Assembly: GCF_015477605.1 (NCBI RefSeq)
Contig: NZ_JADLQX010000007.1
Location: 1-64,000 of the forward strand
Direction of reading: 5' to 3'
Source: Nocardia amamiensis
GTDB lineage: Bacteria > Actinomycetota > Actinomycetes > Mycobacteriales > Mycobacteriaceae
DNA: 64,000 bases
Notes under the pieces: generated by a model
Database searches by the model: none
Told to the model about the DNA's origin: nothing
The model's input: only the letters and a program-made list of their open reading frames with translations
Translations under genes and position numbers: made by a program
Shown: positions 26,700 through 34,366 of the stretch, one piece after another
How the letters are laid out: each line of letters starts with the position of its first letter
How positions within the stretch are numbered: the first letter of the stretch is position 1

Positions 26700-28427
26700 A
26701 TGCCCCCAGGCGTCCTAGGCAGCACGGCGGCCGACCCCGTCGAACGGGTCGCGGCCGCCTACCGGCGGATAGCCGAGGTGGATCGTCCGGAGGTGTGGAT
26801 CACGCTGCGGCCGGAAGGCGAGGTCACCGCGGAAGCGGCCGTGGTCGCCGAGCGGCTCGCGGCCGGTGCGACGTTGCCGCTGGCCGGGGTGCTGGTGGCG
26901 GTGAAGGACAACATCGATGTGGCCGGTCTGCCGACGACCGCGGCCTGTCCCGAATTCGCCTACAACCCGGAGGTGACCGCGGCGGCGATCGAGCGGCTGA
27001 TCGCGGCGGGTGCGCTCGTGCTGGGCAAGACGAACCTGGACCAGTTCGCCACCGGCCTGGTCGGGACGCGCAGTCCATACGGCCCGGTGCGCAACGCTCT
27101 CGACCCGAATCTGGTGTCCGGCGGGTCGAGCTCGGGGTCCGCGGCGGCGGTGGCGCTCGCCGTCGCGGACCTCGGTATCGGCACCGACACGGCGGGTTCC
27201 GGGCGGGTGCCCGCCGCGCTGCAGGGGATCGTCGGCATCAAGGCGACGCTGGGCGTCATCCCGGCGCACGGAACCGTACCCGCCTGTGCGGATTACGACG
27301 CCGTCACGGTGTTCGCCGCCGACCTGGATCTGGCCGTGACCGCCGCCGCGGTGATGAGCGGGCCGGAGCCGCGCGACCCGCGCAGCCGGACCTGGCCCGC
27401 CGATGTCCGGCTGTCGGCTCCGCTCGCGCCGCGCATCGCCGTGCCGCGCGCCGAGGACTTGGCCGCGCTGAGCGAGCCGTATCGGGAGGCGTTCGCTCGC
27501 ACCGTCGCCGGGGTTGCCGAGACGGGCGCGAAAACCGAAGAGATCGATATCTCCGTCCTGCTCGACGCCGCGCTGCTGCTCTATGACGGCGGGATCGTCG
27601 CGGAACGCTATGCGGCGGTCGGCGCGTTCCTGGACACCGCACCGGCGGGCGCCGACCCCACGGTCGCCGCCATTATCGGCGCGGCGCGGGAAAAGACCGG
27701 CCCCGCGTTCGCGGCCGACCTCGACACGCTCGCCCACGCCAAAGCGGCAGCCGCCGACCTGCTGCACGGCTTCGACGCGTTGTTGCTGCCCACCACCACC
27801 GAACACCCCAGTATCGCGGCGGTGCAAGCGGATCCGATCGGTATCAACCGGCGGATGGGCACCTACACCAACTTCTGCAATCTGCTGGATATGGCCGCTG
27901 TCGCCATCCCCGGCGCACCGACCGCCGACGGTGCGCCGTTCGGCGTCATGCTGGTCGCTCCGGCCTTCGCCGACCAAGTGGCCATAGATCTGGCCGCTCG
28001 CCTGCTCGGCGACGAGAGCGCGCCGCTGCTGGTCGATCGTGGCGTCGATCTCGCCGTCTTCGGCGCGCACCTGCGCGGGCAACCGCTGCATTTCCAGCTC
28101 GAGCAGCTCGGCGCCCGCTTCCTGGGCGAGATCCGGACCACCGACGCCTACCGCCTTGCCGCGCTGGACACGACACCGCCCAAGCCGGGCCTGGTGCGTC
28201 ACGGACCCGGCCTCGGCGCACCGATCGCGGGAGAGCTCTTCCGCGTCTCCGAGGCCGGGCTCGGCCGCTTCCTCGCAGACCTCCCAGCTCCCATGGCGCT
28301 TACCAGCATCGACCTCGCCGACGGCCGCAGCGTCATCGGTTTCACCTGCACCCACGACGCCGCACGTACCGCCCTCGACATCACCCCCTACGCCAGCTGG
28401 CGAACCTACCTCCACCACCGCGCATAA
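26700..28427 (+). CDS. atzF: Allophanate hydrolase
   Basis: A 575-residue amidase-signature enzyme that splits allophanate into two ammonia and two CO2. The Ser-Ser-Lys triad is seen in LVAVKDNIDVAGLPTTAAC (Lys), SGGSSSGSAAAVALA (first Ser) and GIGTDTAGSGRVPAAL (nucleophile Ser). Residues beyond about 460 form the C-terminal domain typical of AtzF (GAPIAGELFRVSEAGLGRFL). The ATG follows the uca stop directly, so the two are translated together. With uca it forms the ATP-dependent urea amidolyase route, an alternative to nickel urease. Confidence 0.92.
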   Translation: MPPGVLGSTAADPVERVAAAYRRIAEVDRPEVWITLRPEGEVTAEAAVVAERLAAGATLPLAGVLVAVKDNIDVAGLPTTAACPEFAYNPEVTAAAIERLIAAGALVLGKTNLDQFATGLVGTRSPYGPVRNALDPNLVSGGSSSGSAAAVALAVADLGIGTDTAGSGRVPAALQGIVGIKATLGVIPAHGTVPACADYDAVTVFAADLDLAVTAAAVMSGPEPRDPRSRTWPADVRLSAPLAPRIAVPRAEDLAALSEPYREAFARTVAGVAETGAKTEEIDISVLLDAALLLYDGGIVAERYAAVGAFLDTAPAGADPTVAAIIGAAREKTGPAFAADLDTLAHAKAAAADLLHGFDALLLPTTTEHPSIAAVQADPIGINRRMGTYTNFCNLLDMAAVAIPGAPTADGAPFGVMLVAPAFADQVAIDLAARLLGDESAPLLVDRGVDLAVFGAHLRGQPLHFQLEQLGARFLGEIRTTDAYRLAALDTTPPKPGLVRHGPGLGAPIAGELFRVSEAGLGRFLADLPAPMALTSIDLADGRSVIGFTCTHDAARTALDITPYASWRTYLHHRA

Positions 28428-28437
28428 CTCCTCTCCG

Positions 28438-28495
28438 CGAGTGGCACATGGTGGTTGAGTCCACTCGGACTTCACCGCGGCCCATGTGCCATTCG
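28438..28495 (+). terminator. Inverted repeat after the urea amidolyase operon
   Basis: CGAGTGGCACATGG and CCATGTGCCATTCG pair with one mismatch, 30 bases apart. The intervening 30 bases contain a small GAGT/ACTC pairing. It begins 10 bases after the atzF stop. Confidence 0.55.
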
Positions 28496-28513
28496 CTTGC
28501 ATGCCCGGAGATT

Positions 28514-28563
28514 TAGACATTTGTACTAGACGAATGTGCTAGATGTGTGTTAGACATATGTCT
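28514..28563 (+). promoter_or_regulatory. Operator array upstream of flavin monooxygenase
   Basis: TAGA-starting units occur at 28514, 28527, 28540 and 28551 (spacing 13, 13 and 11). The first two read TAGACATTTGTAC and TAGACGAATGTGC; the last contains the perfect palindrome AGACATATGTCT. The array lies 38-87 bases before the monooxygenase ATG, where a repressor dimer array would act. The binding regulator is unknown. Confidence 0.5.
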
Positions 28564-28600
28564 GAGACGTTTGGACAACACAGTGGGAATCGAGGAAGTC

Positions 28601-29836
28601 ATGAGCGCCAAGTCCGAAAGCAGCCAGCTCCGAGTGCTCGTCGCCGGTGGCGGCATCGGCGGCAATGCCGTTGCGCTGCAACTGCTCAGGGCCGGTATAC
28701 GGGCCACCGTCGTGGAGCGGGCAGCAGCGCCGCGGCCCGGCGGGCAGGCCGTCGACCTGCGCGGGCCGAGCCGCGAGGTGGCCGAGCGGATGGGGATGAT
28801 GCCGGGTATCCGTAGCTATCAGCTCGACGAGCGCGGCATGAAGTACGTCGACGACGCGGGCCGCGAGATCCTGCGCATGCCCGCCGAACTGTTCGACGGC
28901 AAGGGCGCGGTCGCCGAAATCGAGATCACCCGTGGGGATCTCAATCAGGTTCTGCTCGATCTACTCGCCGCCGAGGGCGGCGTCGACTACCGCTACGGGG
29001 AGTGGATCACCGAGATCGAGCAGGACGGTGCTGGCGCCGAGGTGACGTTCGCCTCCGGCGGCACCGAGCGATTCGACATCGTGATCGGCGCGGACGGCCT
29101 GCATTCCGCGACCCGCCGCATGGTGTTCGGCCCCGAGCAGCAATTCACCACCTACCTGGGTGGATACATGTCTTTCTTCACCCTGCCGCGACCGGAAGAC
29201 CTGGAGCCGCACTGGTTCACGATGCATTCTCTGGTCGGAGCCACCGGGTTGGGCATGCGCCCCGATGCCGACCCCGCCACCTGCAAGGCGCTCGTCGTCA
29301 TCCGCGCCGAGGCGAATCCCGCATTGCGCCGGGACGTCGAAGCGCAGCAGCAGTTCATCCGCGAGCGGCTGGCCGGTGGCGGATGGGAGTCCGCCCGCAT
29401 CGTCGCGGCGATGACCGAAGCCCCGGACTTCTATTTCGACGAGCTGGCGCGGATCGACATGCCGAGCTGGGTTCAGGGCCGCGTGGTGCTGCTCGGCGAC
29501 GCGGGCTACTGCGGCTCGCCGCTGACCGGCCAAGGGACGGCTATGGCGCTGGTCGGCGCGTATGTGCTCGCCGGTGAGATCGCCGCGCACGCAGCCGATC
29601 CTGGACGCGGCTTGGCCCGTTACGAAGAGGTTCTGCGTCCCTTCGTGCGGAAGGCGCAGAAGTTGCAGCCGGGCGGGGTGAAGGCCATGACACCCAAGAC
29701 CCGCTTCGGCATTCGCGCGGGGCACGCCTTCAGCAAGCTGATGATGTCGAAACCGATGCGGCCGGTTTTGCTACGGATGATCAGCGAGACCGAGTCCTAC
29801 GACCTGCCCGACTACTCCGCCGTGAACGTCGGCTGA
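28601..29836 (+). CDS. FAD-dependent monooxygenase (class A, TetX/PHBH-like)
   Basis: A 411-residue aromatic-hydroxylase-type flavoprotein. It has the N-terminal dinucleotide motif VLVAGGGIGGNAVALQLLRA, the family arginine region, DIVIGADGLHSATRR (the DG motif), and RVVLLGDAGYCGSPLTGQGT (the GD motif that binds FAD ribose). Such enzymes hydroxylate phenols, polyketides or antibiotics using NAD(P)H and oxygen. ATG 28601 follows GAGGAAG; an ATG at 28547 lies inside the operator array and is less likely. It is convergent with a TetR gene, 8 bases apart. Confidence 0.85.
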   Translation: MSAKSESSQLRVLVAGGGIGGNAVALQLLRAGIRATVVERAAAPRPGGQAVDLRGPSREVAERMGMMPGIRSYQLDERGMKYVDDAGREILRMPAELFDGKGAVAEIEITRGDLNQVLLDLLAAEGGVDYRYGEWITEIEQDGAGAEVTFASGGTERFDIVIGADGLHSATRRMVFGPEQQFTTYLGGYMSFFTLPRPEDLEPHWFTMHSLVGATGLGMRPDADPATCKALVVIRAEANPALRRDVEAQQQFIRERLAGGGWESARIVAAMTEAPDFYFDELARIDMPSWVQGRVVLLGDAGYCGSPLTGQGTAMALVGAYVLAGEIAAHAADPGRGLARYEEVLRPFVRKAQKLQPGGVKAMTPKTRFGIRAGHAFSKLMMSKPMRPVLLRMISETESYDLPDYSAVNVG

Positions 29837-29844
29837 CCACCCCG

Positions 29845-30435
29845 TCAGTCGATCAGCGTCCGACCATCGAGCACGAAAGGCAGCACGAAGGTGCGCAGCA
29901 CAGCGCGTTCGTCGTCTTCGCCCGCACCGGGCAAAGTCAGCAGCGATACCATCGCGCGCACCATCCACTGGCCCACACGCTTGGCCGCGGACGCGGACAG
30001 TTCGGGGCGGAACCCGGCGACGAAGTCCGTGGCGAGTGCGTCGACCACGCCCGGCGAATTCGCGAGCTGGGCAACGATTCCCGCGTTGGCCGGTTCGAAC
30101 CAGACCGCCAGATGCGGCGTCTTGCGCACCTCGGCGAGCAGCGCGGTCAATGTGTCGAGCAGCTGCTCCTCCGGCTTCGCACTCGCCGAGACAGCCCGTT
30201 CCCGCCACACCCGCTGGATCAGTTGACGCGCCTCGCGCCCTGCGAAGGCGACGTAGAGCGCCTGTCGATTCTCGAAGTAGCGGTACAGCGTCGCCCTGGA
30301 ACAGCCCGCGACCTCCGCGACTTCGGCCATTCCCACTCCGCTGACCCCTTTGTCGATGAACAGCGCACGGACCGCGTCGAGGATGCGCTCACCGGCCAGC
30401 TCGGCGCGACCGTCGGCCAGCCAGTCGCCACTCAT
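29845..30435 (-). CDS. TetR-family regulator
   Basis: A 196-residue repressor. The helix-turn-helix is MAEVAEVAGCSRATLYRYFENRQALYVAF (about 35-63), with a ligand-binding C-terminal domain of the type found next to P450 and lipid genes (LAVWFEPANAGIVAQLAN). The ATG at 30435 has AAAGGAC eight bases before it. It is transcribed in the same direction as, and 61 bases after, the P450 gene, so it probably forms a P450-tetR operon and controls itself through a site upstream of the P450. Confidence 0.85.
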   Translation of the reverse strand: MSGDWLADGRAELAGERILDAVRALFIDKGVSGVGMAEVAEVAGCSRATLYRYFENRQALYVAFAGREARQLIQRVWRERAVSASAKPEEQLLDTLTALLAEVRKTPHLAVWFEPANAGIVAQLANSPGVVDALATDFVAGFRPELSASAAKRVGQWMVRAMVSLLTLPGAGEDDERAVLRTFVLPFVLDGRTLID

Positions 30436-30496
30436 ACGACGTCCTTTCCGGAGGGCTCCGCGGTCACACTTCGCTGGCGCCTCCACGCCTGACCGC

Positions 30497-31723
30497 TCAT
30501 GCCGTGCACCGGAACGGGAGGGTGGTCGGCCTGCGGACATAGGGACCGTTCGCGTACTCGACCGCGTCGATGTCGACCAGGTACTCGGGGAACCGGTCGA
30601 GCAGTTCCTCGAGCGCGACGCGGGCCTGCATCCGGGCGGCGGCCGCGCCGAGGCAGTGGTGCGGCCCATGCCCGAACGTGAGGATGCGCTGCGGATTCCG
30701 GTCTATGTCGAGGGTGGCGGCGTTCGGGCCGAACGCCTGCTCGTCCCGGTTGGCGGACCCGAACACCAACAGAACTTTGCGCCCGGCGGGCACCGTCTTT
30801 CCGGTCAGCTCCACATCCTGCGTGGTGGTTCGCGCCAGCCCCTGGACCGGCGACGTCAGCCGGGCGAACTCCTCCACCGCGACCCGAATCCGGTCCGGAT
30901 CGGCGGCAAGAGCGGCGCGCTGGTCCGGATGCTGTTGCAGCAATTGCACCGCGCCGCCCAGCAGACCCGTCGTCGTGTCGTTTCCGCCCGCCACCATGGT
31001 CCAGGTGTAGGCCAGGATTTGGACCAGTCCGCGCACGTCCGCGTCGTCGGCGGCCATCCCCGCTCGAACGAGCAGAGACACCGTGTCGTCCCCGGGATCG
31101 GTGCGGCGGCGTTTGATCAGCTCGGCGAAGTAGCCCATCATCTCCGCCGACGCCGCTTGGGCTCGGGTGTTCGTCCGGTCGATGCTGCCCGCGACGACCG
31201 CGTCGGTCCACCCGTCGAACCGCGCCCGGTCCTGCGCAGGGACGCCGAGGTAGTGCGCGACGACCATGCTGGGCAGCGGCTTGAACAGCTGCTGGACGAT
31301 GTCGCCGCCGCCGTTGCCCGCTATGTCGTCGAGCCGGTCGCGCACGAATCGGCGGACCACCGGTTCGACCTCCTCCACCTGGCGCGGCGTGAACCCGCTG
31401 GCGACCAGCTTGCGAAAGTCGGTGTGCCGCGGCGGGTCCTGCATCACCAGCGGCGGATTGCCGGTGAGACCGAGTTCGTCGAGTTCGCCGTATTCGACGG
31501 TGAGCCCGTCGCGGGAGGAGTACGTCTCGCTGTCGCGCGCCGCCGCGTACACGTGCTCGTGCCGGGTGAGCACCCAGTAGTCGTTCTCCGGTCGCGCGGC
31601 CGGGACGACGTGATGCACCGGGTCCTGCTCGCGCAGCGCGGCGTACATCTCCCACGGCGACGCCCAACTGGGGCCGGAACGAAGTTCGAAAACGGGAGCC
31701 GTCCGATACGCAAGGTTCGCCAT
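30497..31723 (-). CDS. Cytochrome P450
   Basis: A 408-residue bacterial class I P450. The heme-binding loop is FGHGPHHCLG with the axial Cys, the I-helix oxygen-activation motif is AGGNDTTT, the K-helix ExxR lies in VEEFARLT, and the PERF-like region follows RDEQAFGPNA. It is soluble and needs ferredoxin and ferredoxin reductase, neither of which is encoded nearby. The N-terminus reads MANLAYRTAPVFELRSG. The substrate cannot be told from sequence; the actinobacterial context suggests a steroid, fatty acid or xenobiotic. Confidence 0.92.
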   Translation of the reverse strand: MANLAYRTAPVFELRSGPSWASPWEMYAALREQDPVHHVVPAARPENDYWVLTRHEHVYAAARDSETYSSRDGLTVEYGELDELGLTGNPPLVMQDPPRHTDFRKLVASGFTPRQVEEVEPVVRRFVRDRLDDIAGNGGGDIVQQLFKPLPSMVVAHYLGVPAQDRARFDGWTDAVVAGSIDRTNTRAQAASAEMMGYFAELIKRRRTDPGDDTVSLLVRAGMAADDADVRGLVQILAYTWTMVAGGNDTTTGLLGGAVQLLQQHPDQRAALAADPDRIRVAVEEFARLTSPVQGLARTTTQDVELTGKTVPAGRKVLLVFGSANRDEQAFGPNAATLDIDRNPQRILTFGHGPHHCLGAAAARMQARVALEELLDRFPEYLVDIDAVEYANGPYVRRPTTLPFRCTA

Positions 31724-31746
31724 GTATCGACGGTAAGACAAAATAT

Positions 31747-31770
31747 TGAAACTGTCTAGAACTGGTTTCA
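31747..31770. promoter_or_regulatory. Inverted repeat in the P450 promoter
   Basis: TGAAAC and GTTTCA are separated by 12 bases (TGTCTAGAACTG), 24 bases upstream of the P450 ATG. The size fits a TetR-type operator for the regulator encoded in the same operon. Confidence 0.4.
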
Positions 31771-31924
31771 GTTAGCCGGGCCGATCACCTTCACCACAGC
31801 CCGGCCATCCCCTTCCCCGCGTCGGGTTCGGTGCCGCACACCCGTGGGTTACCTTCGGCAGCCGCAAGGACCGATTCGTTGCCGGTCAGCTTCAGGAAGA
31901 GCCAGCGCGAGCGACCGCTCCGCA

Positions 31925-32065
31925 CCCTATGTCCGCCGGGCCGGCCACCCCTCGTAGACCGGCCCGGCGGACACCACCTCCGAGGGCCGACCTGTCACCC
32001 CTCGAGACAGGTCGCTCCCCGGTGGCGGCTTGCTTCCCCGCGAGACCAAGAATGCAAGCGCGGGC
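31925..32065 (+). ncRNA. Candidate 6C small RNA
   Basis: Two hairpins stand side by side. The first has a perfect 14 bp stem (31931-31944 with 31959-31972) and the second an 8 bp stem (GACCTGTC/GACAGGTC, 31989-31996 with 32006-32013). Both loops present the same C-rich sequence CACCCCTCG(T)AGA. Two stem-loops with C-rich loops define the actinobacterial 6C RNA (B11 in M. tuberculosis), which pairs with G-rich ribosome-binding sites. Strand was set by the C-rich loops. The 3' end near 32065, with CCCGCG/CGCGGG pairing, is approximate. Confidence 0.65.
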
Positions 32066-32207
32066 TTAGCGCACCCTTAAGAACACCTTGCAAGATCGAA
32101 TCCGCAGGTAGCGGAGCGTTACCAAGTGGTGACGCGGCAAGCTCCTGCCGCACCGCCGCAATCGCGGGATGATGGAGACAAGTGCGCCAAGAAGATTGGG
32201 AGCGACG

Positions 32208-32267
32208 ATGGAAACCGTGGTGGTCTGGATTCTGGCCAGCCTGCTCTACTGGTGGGGCTTGCTGTAA
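32208..32267 (+). CDS. Possible 19-residue hydrophobic membrane peptide
   Basis: The frame reads METVVVWILASLLYWWGLL, almost entirely one membrane-spanning helix with three Trp. GGGAG lies six bases before the ATG and a hairpin follows the stop by eight bases, so it has the parts of an expressed unit. An in-frame ATG pair at 32169-32174 would extend it by 12-13 residues. Such peptides act as membrane-complex subunits, leader peptides or small toxins; nothing here decides which. It lies 140 bases after the candidate 6C RNA. Confidence 0.45.
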   Translation: METVVVWILASLLYWWGLL

Positions 32268-32582
32268 CTGAACGAACCTGGCCGTCCCACCCGGCCAGGT
32301 CTACTACAACCGTCGCATAGCTTCCCGCTCGAAGACTTCGCCGACAGGTGTCGCCCTCGGTTTGCCTCATGCGTGAACCCACCACCGATCGGGCCACTGT
32401 TCCGACCTGCCCGTGTGGCACGACGACCACGATCCGTTCGGTGCCGGGCCATAGTCACAATGACGGAATCCGTCATATCGACAGCGTTACGTGTCGGATC
32501 CCAGCGCATCCCCCACGGAAACGGTCCCGGCGTGCGATGTCGGTCCACACTCGGTCGCAACCGTTCCAAGAAGGAGTGAGCA
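32268..32582. promoter_or_regulatory. Upstream region of VOC gene with perfect 17 bp palindrome
   Basis: Apart from the hairpin at its left end, this 315-base stretch has no supported gene. At 32460-32476 it holds ATGACGGAATCCGTCAT, two perfect 8 bp arms around one central base, about 106 bases upstream of the VOC start. The symmetry and length are those of a dimeric repressor operator. Confidence 0.5.
32276..32300 (+). terminator. Hairpin after the small peptide
   Basis: ACCTGGCCG pairs with CGGCCAGGT around a 7 nt loop, eight bases after the stop codon of the small peptide. Confidence 0.55.
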
Positions 32583-32972
32583 ATGCTGACCGTGCTGCCC
32601 ATCAGGTACGTCTCGGATGTGGAAGCGTGCCGGAAGTTCTACGCCGGTCTCGGACTCGTCTTCGATTCCGATGCGAGTGTCGATGTGTGGGCTCAACTTT
32701 CGACCGATGCCGGGGCAGTCGGACTGCACGATTTCAGGGTGTCGAAGGGACGACCGGCCGGATCGGTCGAACTCGGGTTCGCGACCGACGAGAAGCTGGA
32801 AGTGGTCGCAAGCCGATTGCGCGAGCAGGGCTACGACTACGAGATCTTCGACGAGGACTTCGGTCGCAGCTTGCGGGTCGTCGATCCGGACGGCGTGACG
32901 CTGCAGATCCAGGAGATCGACATGGACGTCGCCCGGGCGTCCGCGTCGGCCTTGTCAATGCCGAACGAGTAA
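32583..32972 (+). CDS. VOC-superfamily protein (glyoxalase/bleomycin-resistance fold)
   Basis: A 129-residue single-module VOC protein. The two beta-alpha-beta-beta-beta motifs are seen as VLPIRYVSDVEACRKFYAGLGLVFD and VELGFATDEKLEVVASRLREQGY, ending with SLRVVDPDGVTLQIQEI. The terminal PDG-x-x-x-Q-x-Q strand often supplies a metal-binding Glu or Gln. The family includes glyoxalase I, dioxygenases and drug-binding resistance proteins; no specific role can be given. AAGGAGTG precedes the ATG by six bases. Confidence 0.85.
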   Translation: MLTVLPIRYVSDVEACRKFYAGLGLVFDSDASVDVWAQLSTDAGAVGLHDFRVSKGRPAGSVELGFATDEKLEVVASRLREQGYDYEIFDEDFGRSLRVVDPDGVTLQIQEIDMDVARASASALSMPNE

Positions 32973-33198
32973 CACCCGGTCGGTGCATGGCCAGCACCGT
33001 CGAACCCATCGAACACATGTAGTGGCGCGCATCACGAATTCACGGCGGAATAGGTTCCGGCGAACGGTCGTTGAAGCTCCCTGTCGGCGTCCGGACAGCC
33101 CCGGGCCGCACCCTTTGTCGCTTCGAGCGACCACTCGCCGAGAGGCGCTTGTGGGACGTCGACCCGAGTCGTGACGTTGGCGTGGCGTCCGGCAGCTG

Positions 33199-33234
33199 AA
33201 CGCCGTCAGGTTTCGCGACCTGGCGGCGTTTTTC
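33199..33234 (+). terminator. Intrinsic terminator with T-run
   Basis: AACGCCGTCAGGT pairs with ACCTGGCGGCGTT (one G-T pair) around TTCGCG and is followed by TTTCTT. It lies in the 305-base gap between the VOC and TetR genes; the rest of that gap shows no convincing gene. Confidence 0.85.
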
Positions 33235-33277
33235 TTCGCCAGTAGATTCCCGCCGGAACGCCGCCTCGACGCGCTGA

Positions 33278-33856
33278 CTAGCCGCTCAGATGCGTCGTGA
33301 CCACCGGCGCGACCCGCGCGATCAGCTCCTCGACCGATTCCGAGGCGACCGGCTCGACCTTCAGGACATGGCGGAGGTAGGCGATGCCGAGCAGTTGGGC
33401 CATCGCCAGATCGATCCTGAGTTCGGCATCAGGACCGGGCAGGGCGGAGGCGAGCTGCGGGTACAGCCGGCCCTGGATGAACTGCCGCACCAGACCGGCG
33501 GACTCCTCATGGGTCGCCGCGCCGCGCAGGATCGCCAGCAGCGGGCCGCGTGATTCCGGCTGTTCCCACGCCTCGAAGAACACCCGTGTCAGCCGATCAC
33601 CGATCCTTCCGCTCGCACCGTCGATTATCCGTGCGGCGACGTCGGCGGGCTCGAACGGCCATCCCATCGTGGCGCGGAACAGTTCCGCCTTGTTGCCGAA
33701 ATAGTGCCGGATCAGCGCCGGGTCGACTCCGGCCGCAGCCGCGATGTCCCGCACGGTCGTCTTGTCGTAACCGAATTCGGCGAACTTGCGGCGCGCGGTC
33801 GCCAGGAGCACATCTCGGGTGTCAGTCTTGCCGGGTCGTCGTCCCATCGGAGGCAT
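33278..33856 (-). CDS. TetR-family regulator
   Basis: A 192-residue repressor. The DNA-binding domain is at about 12-60 (RKFAEFGYDKTTVRDIAAAA, GVDPALIRHYFGNKAELF), and the C-terminal part (LLAILRGAATHEESAGLVRQFI) is the TetR C-33/33-like domain common in actinobacteria. It is divergent from the Ddn-type gene, and an interrupted inverted repeat in the 86-base spacer is the likely shared operator. Start choices are the ATG at 33856 or three codons later. Confidence 0.87.
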   Translation of the reverse strand: MPPMGRRPGKTDTRDVLLATARRKFAEFGYDKTTVRDIAAAAGVDPALIRHYFGNKAELFRATMGWPFEPADVAARIIDGASGRIGDRLTRVFFEAWEQPESRGPLLAILRGAATHEESAGLVRQFIQGRLYPQLASALPGPDAELRIDLAMAQLLGIAYLRHVLKVEPVASESVEELIARVAPVVTTHLSG

Positions 33857-33868
33857 AGTGCCCAGAAT

Positions 33869-33913
33869 TCTACAGCCGTTGACTTTCCGGCCGAACCGCT
33901 CTTAGGCTGTAGA
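33869..33913. promoter_or_regulatory. Shared promoter/operator of tetR and the Ddn-type gene
   Basis: TCTACAGCC (33869-33877) and GGCTGTAGA (33905-33913) are perfect 9 bp arms. Between and across them lie TTGACT (33879) and TAGGCT (33903), 18 bases apart, a plausible -35/-10 pair for the rightward gene. A repressor bound to the arms would cover both elements. Confidence 0.55.
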
Positions 33914-33942
33914 GAGAAAACTCAACGAGTGAGGAATTTTTG

Positions 33943-34362
33943 ATGCCGGCTCCACGATGGATCGCCCGAGCCAACAAGATCGGGCTCAATCGAGTCACCA
34001 AGTTCATCGCCCCGTGGGCGCCGGGGTGGGCGGTGGTAATCCATCGCGGGCGCAAGTCGGGCCGGATCTTCCGGACACCGCTGTGGGCATTCCGCCGCGG
34101 AGATGGCTACGTGATCGCACTGACGTACGGATCGAACGCGGACTGGGTGCGCAATGTCCTCTCCGCTGACGGCTGTGAACTACAAACCAGACGCAGGCAC
34201 TATGCGGTCGGCACTCCCCGCGTCTACCGGGACGAGAACGCCACCGACATGCCGGCGTTCATCCGCTTCATGCTTCGCAAAGTGATCAAGGCTCCCGAAT
34301 TCCTCAGCGTCGAGGTGGTACGCGAACTGGATGCACCGACAGGCCCACCCATCCCCCGCTGA
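33943..34362 (+). CDS. Ddn-type F420-dependent nitroreductase-family protein
   Basis: A 139-residue protein of the deazaflavin-dependent nitroreductase (Ddn/FDOR, DUF385) family. It shows the split-beta-barrel signature VVIHRGRKSGRIFRTPLWAF, then DGYVIALTYGSNADWVRNVL, which bind coenzyme F420, and ends EFLSVEVVRELDAPTGPPIP. Family members reduce quinones, menaquinone or nitro compounds with F420H2. ATG 33943 follows GAGGAATTTTTG. Expression is probably controlled by the divergent TetR. Confidence 0.85.
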   Translation: MPAPRWIARANKIGLNRVTKFIAPWAPGWAVVIHRGRKSGRIFRTPLWAFRRGDGYVIALTYGSNADWVRNVLSADGCELQTRRRHYAVGTPRVYRDENATDMPAFIRFMLRKVIKAPEFLSVEVVRELDAPTGPPIPR

Positions 34363-34366
34363 ACTC

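Noticed and set aside
26715..28520. A 601-codon open frame on the minus strand opposite allophanate hydrolase
   Set aside because: atzF has an intact catalytic triad and operon context; the reverse frame is a GC-driven shadow.
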